From NCBI GenBank assembly GCA_948468495.1, contig CAOKJI010000109.1:1-6585 (forward strand): DNA of 6,585 nucleotides, written 5' to 3'. The notes beneath the pieces are model-generated. The model saw only the letters and a list, made by a program, of their open reading frames with translations. It was not told where the DNA came from and did no database searches. The translations under genes and the position numbers were made by a program. This document shows positions 1 to 5,977 of the stretch, piece by piece; position 1 is the stretch's first letter, and every line of letters starts with the position of its first letter. Origin of the DNA: an uncultured Dorea sp. (GTDB lineage: Bacteria; Bacillota_A; Clostridia; Lachnospirales; Lachnospiraceae).

Positions 1-1791
1 CCGGGCGCAGATATCTCCGTCTCTGGTACTATTTCTCAGGGTTTCTGCCACATACTTTAGAACCTCATCACCGAATAGATGACCATACGTATCATTCGCC
101 GTCTTAAAATGGTCCAAATCAAATACAAGAAGAATGTATTTCTGCTCCTCATCCTTCGCCAGTATCTCAGAAATCTGGGCTTTCGCCGCCTTGTGGTTCA
201 AAAGACCCGTCAGGGAATCGTGGGCTGCCCTCAATTCCAGCCGGTTCATCTTCTCCATGTCGTCATGGATGTCCACAATCTTGCCAATCGCTCCCGTATA
301 TTCCGACGGTTCCGCCTCACTCCACATCGATCTTGCAATAACCTTACTCCATCTTCCCTGTCCGTTGATGTTCAGAAGATAAATTTCTTCCGTCATAGGC
401 TCTTCACTGGTCGTTGCTTCCAGCTCTGCAAGAAGCTGCTCAAAATCATTCTTGTTAAATACCTCCGTACCGAATCTTGCTTCCCTGGGCGTTAATATCG
501 TCTCCGGCATATCCAGATATTGGGCGCCCCACTCAGACAAAATCAGCATCTCCGGCGTCTTCGTATACTCAAACTGAATCTCATGGGATAGCGTTGCAAA
601 GAACTGGTACTTCATCCGCTCATGCTCTAACAGCCTAAGTGAGTGCTCGGATACGCTCAGTTCTCCCCCTTCAAGCATCTGCTCCACCGTATCCATAATC
701 TCTTCCTGAGAATCCCGGCCTTCCGACAGCTCTTTGAATTCCTGCTCCAGCGTTCCCTCAATATCCTTCAGGCATTCTAAAAGCAACGGATTAAAGGTTC
801 CGCACTCCCCATTCAGTATCATATTCACTGCCTTTTCATGGGAAAACGCATCCTTGTAAGCCCGCTTACTGGTCAGCGCATCGTATACGTCCGCAAGGGC
901 AACCACCTGCGCCACAATGGGAATCTCATCTCCCTTCAGGCCATCCGGGTAACCCCTTCCATCATACCGCTCATGATGCCATCGGCAAATCTGGTAGGCA
1001 ATCCGAAGCAGAGGCATATCCTCCCGCATGGGAATCCCTTCCAGAATCTTAGCCCCTTCAGCCGAATGCGTCTTCATAATTGCAAATTCTTCGTTCGTCA
1101 GCCGCCCCGGTTTATTCAATATGGACTCCGGAATCACAATTTTGCCGATATCGTGAAGCGCCGACGCATTGCAGACTACCGGAATATCTCTTGAAGAAAT
1201 ATCATACTTATCCGTCTTCTCCAAAAGGCTCCTTAAGAACAGCTCCGTCAGAATCCGGATGTGCAGTACGTGAAGTCCGCTCTCTCCATTACGAAATTCA
1301 ACAATATTGGAGAGGATTTCAATCATCAGCTTATTGCCCTTCTCCTTCTCCATAATCTGCTCAGTCACCATATGCTCTAATTCCTTCTGCTTGGCGAAGA
1401 GAATCAGCGTATTGACAACACGACGACGAACCGTCCGTTCATCGAACGGCCTGCTTATATAATCCTTTACTCCCAAATCATACGCCCTGTCCACATATGT
1501 CGGCACTGTTTCTGCAGAAATCATAATAACTGGAATACTCTTTATCCAACCATTCTTATTCATTGCAGCCAGCGTCTCAAACCCATCCATCACCGGCATC
1601 ACAATATCCAGAAGCATCAGGGCTATCTCCTGCTCCTGATTATGCAGAATCGCACAGGCCTCCATTCCTTGTTCTGCTTCCAGAATCTCATATTCATCCG
1701 ACAACATATCCGACAAAAGAGACCGGTTAATCTCCGAGTCGTCTACAATTAAAATCTTCTTCCTAATATTTCCACTTTCCTTTTGACTCAT
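1..1791 (-). CDS. Response regulator, REC-HD-GYP-PAS-GGDEF, c-di-GMP turnover (partial, C-terminus off the left edge)
   Basis: The 597 codons in the window run to base 1 without a stop. Residues 12-128 form a REC domain with acidic pocket D17/D18, phospho-acceptor D62 and S92; the usual Lys before Pro is Arg (R114, in DYISRPF). Residues about 155-350 form an HD-GYP phosphodiesterase domain with E170 and H174, HDIGK (H213/D214), H242, H272/H273, GYP at 280-282 and D301, the expected metal ligands for cleaving c-di-GMP. Residues about 377-510 look like a PAS-type fold. A GGDEF (diguanylate cyclase) domain begins near 520 (DSLTGLLN, then D558/D560 and N566/D567). RxxD (R590, D593) sits where the inhibitory I-site belongs, so the GGDEF motif should start about two residues beyond the edge. 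The protein appears cytosolic. The start is set by GGAGGA 9 bases upstream. It follows the hybrid kinase by 25 bases in one operon. Domain calls are firm; net enzymatic direction is unknown. Confidence 0.95.
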   Translation of the reverse strand, partial: MSQKESGNIRKKILIVDDSEINRSLLSDMLSDEYEILEAEQGMEACAILHNQEQEIALMLLDIVMPVMDGFETLAAMNKNGWIKSIPVIMISAETVPTYVDRAYDLGVKDYISRPFDERTVRRRVVNTLILFAKQKELEHMVTEQIMEKEKGNKLMIEILSNIVEFRNGESGLHVLHIRILTELFLRSLLEKTDKYDISSRDIPVVCNASALHDIGKIVIPESILNKPGRLTNEEFAIMKTHSAEGAKILEGIPMREDMPLLRIAYQICRWHHERYDGRGYPDGLKGDEIPIVAQVVALADVYDALTSKRAYKDAFSHEKAVNMILNGECGTFNPLLLECLKDIEGTLEQEFKELSEGRDSQEEIMDTVEQMLEGGELSVSEHSLRLLEHERMKYQFFATLSHEIQFEYTKTPEMLILSEWGAQYLDMPETILTPREARFGTEVFNKNDFEQLLAELEATTSEEPMTEEIYLLNINGQGRWSKVIARSMWSEAEPSEYTGAIGKIVDIHDDMEKMNRLELRAAHDSLTGLLNHKAAKAQISEILAKDEEQKYILLVFDLDHFKTANDTYGHLFGDEVLKYVAETLRNSTRDGDICAR

Positions 1792-1800
1792 GATATTATG

Positions 1801-1806
1801 TCCTCC
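1801..1806 (-). promoter_or_regulatory. Ribosome binding site of the HD-GYP/GGDEF regulator
   Basis: GGAGGA on the minus strand ends 9 bases before the ATG at 1791 and lies wholly inside the 25-base gap after the kinase stop codon (TAG, 1817-1819). There is no room for a promoter or terminator in this gap. The site fixes the regulator start and supports co-transcription with the kinase. Confidence 0.85.
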
Positions 1807-1816
1807 AAATTCCCTG

Positions 1817-4366
1817 CTATGCTTCTTTCAAATATTTTTTCAAAAGCATCATAAGTCTGTCTACATCAATCGGTTTTGCAATATGCTCATTCATACCTGA
1901 CTCCCTGGACCGCTGAATATCTTCTGAAAATGCATCCGCAGTCATAGCAAAAATCGGAAGTCCTGCATCCGGCCGGTTAAGAGACCGGATTTCCTTAGAC
2001 GCCTCATATCCCATCATAACCGGCATCCGAATATCCATTAGAATCGCATCATAAGTTCCTGGCTCAGAACTCTTAAACTTCTCTACACATATCTGGCCGT
2101 TCTCCGCCCAGTCTACTTCAAAGCCCGCTTCCGTAAGAATGTCTTCTGCAATCTCCCAATTGAGCTCATTATCTTCTGCGAGAAGAATCCGCATTCCGGT
2201 AAATATATGCTCATTCACCGATATCTCTTCCTCTTCTTCTACTTCGCCCTCAGCATACCGGCTAAGTCCCAGATAAAGATTAGACTTAAATAACGGTTTG
2301 GATATAAATCCATGAGCTCCCGCTTCTCTCGCTTCTTCCTCTATATCACTCCAGTCATAAGCAGAAATAATCAGTATCGGAACTGCCTCTCCTACAATCT
2401 TACGAATCTCTCTGGTAGTCTGAAGCCCGTCCATATCCGGCATCTTCCAGTCCAGAAGCACTATATGATAGTCATTACCCTTATGATGACACTCCCGGAT
2501 CATCTCTACCGCTTCCCTGCCAGTCGTTGTCCAGTCAGGATTAACGCCAATTTTCTTTAACGCGTCTACCGCGCTCAGACATAGCTCTTCATTATTATCT
2601 ACTACCAGCATCCGCCATGGCGGAAGCACCATATCTTCCTCCCGAACCGTAGCCTTCTCCAAATCAAGCGTCACATGAAATTCACTGCCCTTACCCGGCT
2701 CGCTCTCAATCTCAATATTGCCGCCCATGATATCCACAATATACTTCGTAATCGCCATGCCAAGTCCGGTTCCTTCCGTCTTACTGACAAGGCTGGATTC
2801 CTCTCTGGAAAAAGTCTCGAATATCTTATCCTGAAATTCCTTCGTCATACCAATACCAGTATCTTTTACCCGAAAATGACACCGCACAAACCCTGGTTTA
2901 TCCGGCAGAGACTCCTGGTTCAGATATACATTCACCCGTCCCCCTTCCGGAGTAAATTTCAGAGCGTTTGACAGCAGATTAATCAAAATCTGATTCAGGC
3001 GCACACTGTCGCAGTACACGTCTTCCGTATGAATCTCCTGAATAAATATATCAAAATGCTGGTCTTTCTCCCGAATCTGAGGCTGTACAATATTCACCAG
3101 GCTGTCCATCGTGTCTCTGAGAGAAACGACATCCATATTCAGCGACAACTTGCCGCTCTCAATCTTAGACATATCCAGCACGTCATTAATCAGGCCCAGA
3201 AGATGTTTGCTCGACAGCGTAATCTTCTTTAAACAATTCTCCACCCGCGCAGTATCATTGATATTCGTCATCGCAATGGCGGTCATACCCACAATCCCGT
3301 TCATCGGCGTACGAATATCATGACTCATATTAGATAAAAATTCACTCTTTGCCCGGTTAGCATGAACGGCCTCTCTCTCAGCCCGCTCCAAATTCTTTAA
3401 CTGTTGCTGGGACATTCTGAAATACAGCATAAAGATAACTCCGACCGCAACCAGAATCACACCCACTGCCCTTATCATCATCGACTGTCTGTCGTCGCTT
3501 AACTGGGCGATAGCATCGTTCAGCGCTCCATGAGGCATAACCGATACCAGATACCATTCTGAGCCCGGTAGCGGGGAACAGTACTGCTGACTAAACTCCC
3601 CATTCGCCTTAACCACAGCTGAATAGATTTCCTGCTTCGCCATTGCTTCCTGCAGTTCTTTTGCATAGTCTTCCGGCGTTCTTCCCGCAAACTCTGAAAA
3701 AACTTCATTGATTCTGGTAAAATAATTATCCCTGTAAGCTGCGCCGCTTCTAACCACAAAGCTTCCGTCTTCACGGATAATATGAGAATAAGCTACCGCT
3801 CCGTCCTCGTCCAGAACCAGCGCCTCTTCAATATATGACATCAGAATACCCGCTACAATCGTTGTGCTCTGCCTGCCATCCTTCATTGGATATTCTACGT
3901 CCAAAGTCAGAAGAAAGACTTTATCACCATCTGGAAAATATCCGCTGGTCACGCTCTTATCTTTACTTCCTATAATATCTCTAAATTCATCCTCGTCATA
4001 CAACTTCACCGGATCGCCATAAATTACTTCACATTCCCCATCTCTGGAATAGAGGGCAAGATATGAAAACTTACGCACACTCGCGCTTAATTCTAACTCT
4101 TCCAGCATCTCTTCTCCATAACTAACCGTCTCCGGCGGTGTCCTCTCCACAATCCCTTCAAGCTGTGTCATCTGAAGATTCAAAATCGCCGCGAACTTCT
4201 GTTGAAGCTGCCGGTTAAGTTCCGACATATAGATGGTTCCCACCTGACTGATGGCCTTCTGGCTCTTCTCGCCCATAACGTCACTCAACCATATAAATAC
4301 TGCAATACACAAAGCCACCAGACAAACCAGGCTGGCAAACAAAAACTTCTTCGTTTGTCTAAACAT
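1817..4366 (-). CDS. Hybrid sensor histidine kinase (extracytoplasmic Cache-like sensor, HisKA, HATPase, two REC domains)
   Basis: This 849-residue membrane kinase is predicted to sense an extracellular signal and start a phosphorelay. A membrane segment spans about 7-28, an extracytoplasmic sensor region 30-293 has the size and look of a double Cache domain, and a second membrane segment spans about 297-316. A short coiled linker leads to HisKA with phospho-acceptor H349 (SHDIRTP), then HATPase_c with N467 (NALKF), D502 (DTGIGM) and the G2 box EGTGLGM (531-537). REC1 (about 585-700) has D639, S668 and K690, but its acidic pair is D590/N591 rather than two acids. REC2 (about 725-848) has E731/D732, D778, T809 and K831. 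An acidic linker (about 707-714) joins the two. No HPt domain is present. The start has AAGGGGAG 8 bases upstream (4375-4382). It is first gene of an operon with the c-di-GMP regulator, its likely partner. The ligand cannot be read from sequence. Confidence 0.96.
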   Translation of the reverse strand: MFRQTKKFLFASLVCLVALCIAVFIWLSDVMGEKSQKAISQVGTIYMSELNRQLQQKFAAILNLQMTQLEGIVERTPPETVSYGEEMLEELELSASVRKFSYLALYSRDGECEVIYGDPVKLYDEDEFRDIIGSKDKSVTSGYFPDGDKVFLLTLDVEYPMKDGRQSTTIVAGILMSYIEEALVLDEDGAVAYSHIIREDGSFVVRSGAAYRDNYFTRINEVFSEFAGRTPEDYAKELQEAMAKQEIYSAVVKANGEFSQQYCSPLPGSEWYLVSVMPHGALNDAIAQLSDDRQSMMIRAVGVILVAVGVIFMLYFRMSQQQLKNLERAEREAVHANRAKSEFLSNMSHDIRTPMNGIVGMTAIAMTNINDTARVENCLKKITLSSKHLLGLINDVLDMSKIESGKLSLNMDVVSLRDTMDSLVNIVQPQIREKDQHFDIFIQEIHTEDVYCDSVRLNQILINLLSNALKFTPEGGRVNVYLNQESLPDKPGFVRCHFRVKDTGIGMTKEFQDKIFETFSREESSLVSKTEGTGLGMAITKYIVDIMGGNIEIESEPGKGSEFHVTLDLEKATVREEDMVLPPWRMLVVDNNEELCLSAVDALKKIGVNPDWTTTGREAVEMIRECHHKGNDYHIVLLDWKMPDMDGLQTTREIRKIVGEAVPILIISAYDWSDIEEEAREAGAHGFISKPLFKSNLYLGLSRYAEGEVEEEEEISVNEHIFTGMRILLAEDNELNWEIAEDILTEAGFEVDWAENGQICVEKFKSSEPGTYDAILMDIRMPVMMGYEASKEIRSLNRPDAGLPIFAMTADAFSEDIQRSRESGMNEHIAKPIDVDRLMMLLKKYLKEA

Positions 4367-4417
4367 ATATCCTGCTCCCCTTCAAAATTTCAGATAATTC
4401 TTTCGTTAAACACTACT

Positions 4418-4449
4418 AAAGCGTGACAATAACAAATTTGCCACGCTTC
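4418..4449 (-). repeat. Inverted repeat / stem-loop at the kinase operon transcription start
   Basis: Minus-strand arms AAGCGTG (4442-4448) and CACGCTT (4419-4425) are exact reverse complements. Allowing one G-U pair the stem extends inward to 11 pairs (AAGCGTGGCAA with TTGTCACGCTT), with an 8-base loop. The left arm abuts the -10 box and overlaps the predicted start site. A T-run is nearly absent after the stem on either strand, so it is a poor intrinsic terminator. An operator for a dimeric regulator, or a 5'-end hairpin affecting mRNA stability, fits better. The function is inferred. Confidence 0.6.
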
Positions 4450-4450
4450 T

Positions 4451-4479
4451 ATTATAAACAATCTTTTAACTTAAATCAA
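4451..4479 (-). promoter_or_regulatory. Predicted vegetative sigma promoter of the kinase-regulator operon
   Basis: On the minus strand, a -35 box TTGATT (4474-4479) and a perfect -10 box TATAAT (4451-4456) are separated by exactly 17 bases. Transcription should start near 4444, about 78 bases before the kinase ATG. The match is seen in sequence; activity is inferred. Confidence 0.75.
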
Positions 4480-4517
4480 TTCATTTTCGGTATTCTGAGA
4501 GAACAACCTGCTATTTC

Positions 4518-5651
4518 TTATTTCTCCACTAACTCAAACTCCAGCTTTACCGGATTATGGTCGCTATAGGCAAAATCCGTATCAACATTCAATGCTTTCG
4601 CCTGAATATTATCTGATACAAGAAACCCATCCACAACCGTTGTATAATTCACACCTTTTGTATAGGGAATATCCGCGCCCCGGCAAGTAGGCGCTTCAAG
4701 TTCATTCTCCGCCTTCTGAATCCGAATCCCCTCTGCAATATCCGCTTCTGTCAGTACGGATACCCAGGATGGGAATTTCTGCTCCGAATCAAACCCTTCT
4801 GCCACTGCTTCGCCCAGCGCATGGTTAAAATCCCCGCCTACAATCACATAATTACCCGCCTGATACTCTTCTTCCATTACCGAGTTCAGCAGTTCAAGCT
4901 GCTTTGCACGAACCCTTCCGCCCTCGTCATAGGCCGACATATGACTGTTAATCAGCACCAGTTCCCGTCCATTTTCCACCGGAATACGCATAAGAGAAAA
5001 GCACCTGTCCAAATCCGTAAACTTGGTGATAAAGCTATTATCCACCGGATAGCTGCGACGCTCTGCTTCCTGTACTTTATAGCGGCTGAAATTCAGAAGT
5101 CCCGCCTGAACCGCCCCATGAGGGTCTGAAAACGGATAAAACAGATATGCGGAATGGAAATTATTCGCAAATATACTGCCATACTCAGGAAAAGCCTCCT
5201 TCAGTATCTCAGCCTGATTTACATGGTAACTTCTATCCGAATCTGTATCTACTTCCTGACACAGCATAAAGTCCGCGTCCAGGCTCTCTAGTTCCTGCAC
5301 TGCACCCGCGGTATTCTGATTTACCGATTCTTTACTGATAGCTTTCCCATATTTCCCTGTGGTGGCAGTACCATCCTCCATCTCCCCGGTATCCATAAAG
5401 AAGCTGTAATCCGGTCCGTATGCCCCGAAACCGATATTATAAGTAACTGCCGTATAGGTTTCCCCCCTCTTCAAAACTTCCTTCTGATTATTCTCCGTTT
5501 CCAGCGTCAGATGATCCTCGATTCGGTAATAATGCGTCTGCATATACAAGATATAGCCGCCCACCGCCAGAATACACAACAGCAGGATTCCTGCCAGTAT
5601 CCAGAGCAAAATCTTCACTGCCAAGCGCTTTGTTCCCTTTTCCCTTTTCAT
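4518..5651 (-). CDS. Membrane-anchored endonuclease/exonuclease/phosphatase (EEP) family protein
   Basis: This metal-dependent phosphoesterase of the DNase I/sphingomyelinase-like fold has 377 residues from the preferred start. A basic N-terminus (KREKGTKRLAVK) precedes one membrane segment (about 11-37), so the catalytic domain is expected outside the cytoplasmic membrane; no lipobox is visible. Motifs in order are TYNIGFG (N72), QEVD (E133), NSH (N235, H237), GGDFN (D274, N276), VVDGFLV (D341) and SDHNPV (D364, H365), the complete family set. An insertion of about 35 residues follows the first motif. Substrate (nucleic acid, phospholipid head group or other phosphodiester) cannot be told. 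The start at 5651 has AAGGAA 5 bases upstream. An in-frame ATG at 5675 would add eight residues but has no own Shine-Dalgarno, and could be reached only by coupling to a small upstream ORF. The gene lies 151 bases before the kinase operon on the same strand. Confidence 0.92.
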   Translation of the reverse strand: MKREKGTKRLAVKILLWILAGILLLCILAVGGYILYMQTHYYRIEDHLTLETENNQKEVLKRGETYTAVTYNIGFGAYGPDYSFFMDTGEMEDGTATTGKYGKAISKESVNQNTAGAVQELESLDADFMLCQEVDTDSDRSYHVNQAEILKEAFPEYGSIFANNFHSAYLFYPFSDPHGAVQAGLLNFSRYKVQEAERRSYPVDNSFITKFTDLDRCFSLMRIPVENGRELVLINSHMSAYDEGGRVRAKQLELLNSVMEEEYQAGNYVIVGGDFNHALGEAVAEGFDSEQKFPSWVSVLTEADIAEGIRIQKAENELEAPTCRGADIPYTKGVNYTTVVDGFLVSDNIQAKALNVDTDFAYSDHNPVKLEFELVEK

Positions 5652-5656
5652 AACGT

Positions 5657-5662
5657 TTCCTT
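5657..5662 (-). promoter_or_regulatory. Ribosome binding site deciding the EEP start
   Basis: AAGGAA, 5 bases before the ATG at 5651, is the only Shine-Dalgarno-like sequence properly spaced to an EEP start codon. It lies inside the coding sequence that would result from the alternative ATG at 5675, which is preceded by a sequence without purine-rich complementarity. Confidence 0.55.
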
Positions 5663-5674
5663 TCTCTTTTTTCA

Positions 5675-5716
5675 TTACATTTCGCAGGTCAGCGCAGACA
5701 GCGCATGAACTATCAC
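5675..5716 (-). other. Possible 13-codon leader ORF overlapping the upstream EEP start
   Basis: A strong Shine-Dalgarno AAGGAGA (5721-5727) sits 4 bases before a GTG at 5714-5716. That GTG opens a frame of 13 sense codons (MIVHALSALTCEM) ending in TAA at 5675-5677. The TAA overlaps the longer EEP ATG by one base (TAATG), the classic arrangement for translational coupling. The EEP promoter would start transcription about 10 bases before this Shine-Dalgarno. No recognisable attenuator or codon run is visible, and the ORF is short enough to arise by chance, so this is tentative. Confidence 0.3.
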
Positions 5717-5744
5717 TCTTTCTCCTTAAAGCTATCTATTTATT

Positions 5745-5773
5745 ATTATATTGAATCATTTTCCCCTTTACAA
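5745..5773 (-). promoter_or_regulatory. Predicted vegetative sigma promoter of the EEP gene
   Basis: On the minus strand, TTGTAA (5768-5773) and a perfect TATAAT (5745-5750) are separated by 17 bases. The predicted start near 5738 gives a leader of roughly 87 bases before the ATG at 5651, containing a Shine-Dalgarno and a small possible ORF. Confidence 0.75.
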
Positions 5774-5904
5774 TAGTATTAACAACTATTATATATGCTT
5801 TCAAAAGCCTATGCCCCCCGGACACCCCATTATGGCCATTCGGCTGTTTCACAAGGTACAAAAATGTATTCCTCTCTCTTTTTTCGCTGTAAAAAATGTT
5901 ATAT

Positions 5905-5925
5905 ATTACACTTTTTCATTGTAAT
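5905..5925. promoter_or_regulatory. Inverted repeat over the -35 box of the ATPase promoter (candidate operator)
   Basis: ATTACA (5905-5910) and TGTAAT (5920-5925) are perfect inverted arms with a 9-base spacer. The right arm covers the -35 box TTGTAA. A third half-site TGTAA lies at 5888-5892. This could bind a dimeric repressor, but the arms are short and AT-rich and could be coincidental. Confidence 0.35.
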
Positions 5926-5947
5926 TTCTGTTTTTCTATCATATACT
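5919..5947 (+). promoter_or_regulatory. Predicted vegetative sigma promoter of the ATPase gene
   Basis: TTGTAA (5919-5924) and TATACT (5942-5947) are separated by 17 bases. Transcription should start near 5954, leaving a short leader of about 24 bases that contains the GGAGG ribosome binding site. Confidence 0.7.
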
Positions 5948-5965
5948 ATGTCTATATGATATTAT

Positions 5966-5970
5966 GGAGG
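5966..5970 (+). promoter_or_regulatory. Ribosome binding site deciding the ATPase start
   Basis: GGAGG lies 7 bases before the ATG at 5978. An in-frame ATG at 5972 is only 1 base from the motif, too close to be used, so 5978 is the preferred start. Confidence 0.8.
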
Positions 5971-5977
5971 TATGTTT

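Larger units (their letters stand above)
4367..4517. other. Intergenic gap between EEP gene and kinase operon
   Basis: This 151-base AT-rich gap holds the kinase-operon promoter, a long inverted repeat at the predicted transcription start and the kinase Shine-Dalgarno. I see no hairpin plus T-run directly after the EEP stop codon, so some EEP transcripts may read through into the kinase operon. Confidence 0.7.
5676..5977. other. Divergent intergenic region between EEP gene and ATPase gene
   Basis: This roughly 300-base AT-rich stretch contains no convincing gene beyond a possible 13-codon leader. It carries two outward-facing promoters whose -35 boxes are about 145 bases apart. A GC-rich island with a C-run lies near 5811-5850 between them, including an 8-base palindrome ATGGCCAT (5832-5839). 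TGTAA/TTACA half-sites cluster near the ATPase promoter. I see no terminator, attachment site or known riboswitch. Confidence 0.7.

Noticed and set aside
79..1355. Plus-strand open frames of 82-138 codons across the regulator gene
   Set aside because: They lie antisense to a continuous, motif-rich minus-strand coding region; their translations show no recognisable domain and no good ribosome binding sites were seen.
2312..3323. Several plus-strand open frames of 67-98 codons within the kinase gene
   Set aside because: They are antisense shadows of the HisKA, HATPase and REC coding sequence, and their products are low-information, basic peptides typical of the reverse strand.
3520..3774. Minus-strand 84-codon frame inside the kinase gene
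   Set aside because: It overlaps the sensor domain in another frame of the same strand; the kinase reading frame is uninterrupted and has coherent domains here.
4202..4426. Plus-strand 74-codon frame over the kinase N-terminus and promoter gap
   Set aside because: It is antisense to the first membrane segment and leader, and has no recognisable domain.
4418..4449. Intrinsic terminator for the EEP gene
   Set aside because: The stem is good but only three T residues follow on the minus strand before other bases, and the repeat sits at the kinase operon start site rather than just after the EEP stop.
5692..5704. Short GC-only hairpin (GCGC-5 bases-GCGC) in the EEP leader
   Set aside because: Four pairs with no extension is too weak to call; it is better seen as two copies of AGCGCA, likely coincidental.
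4821..5708. Plus-strand open frames of 65 and 102 codons across the EEP gene
   Set aside because: They are antisense to a gene with a complete set of EEP catalytic motifs and have no supporting signals of their own.
5776..5804. Second minus-strand promoter upstream of the EEP promoter (TTGAAA with a weak -10)
   Set aside because: At 17-base spacing the -10 matches consensus at only about three of six positions, while a much better promoter lies immediately downstream.
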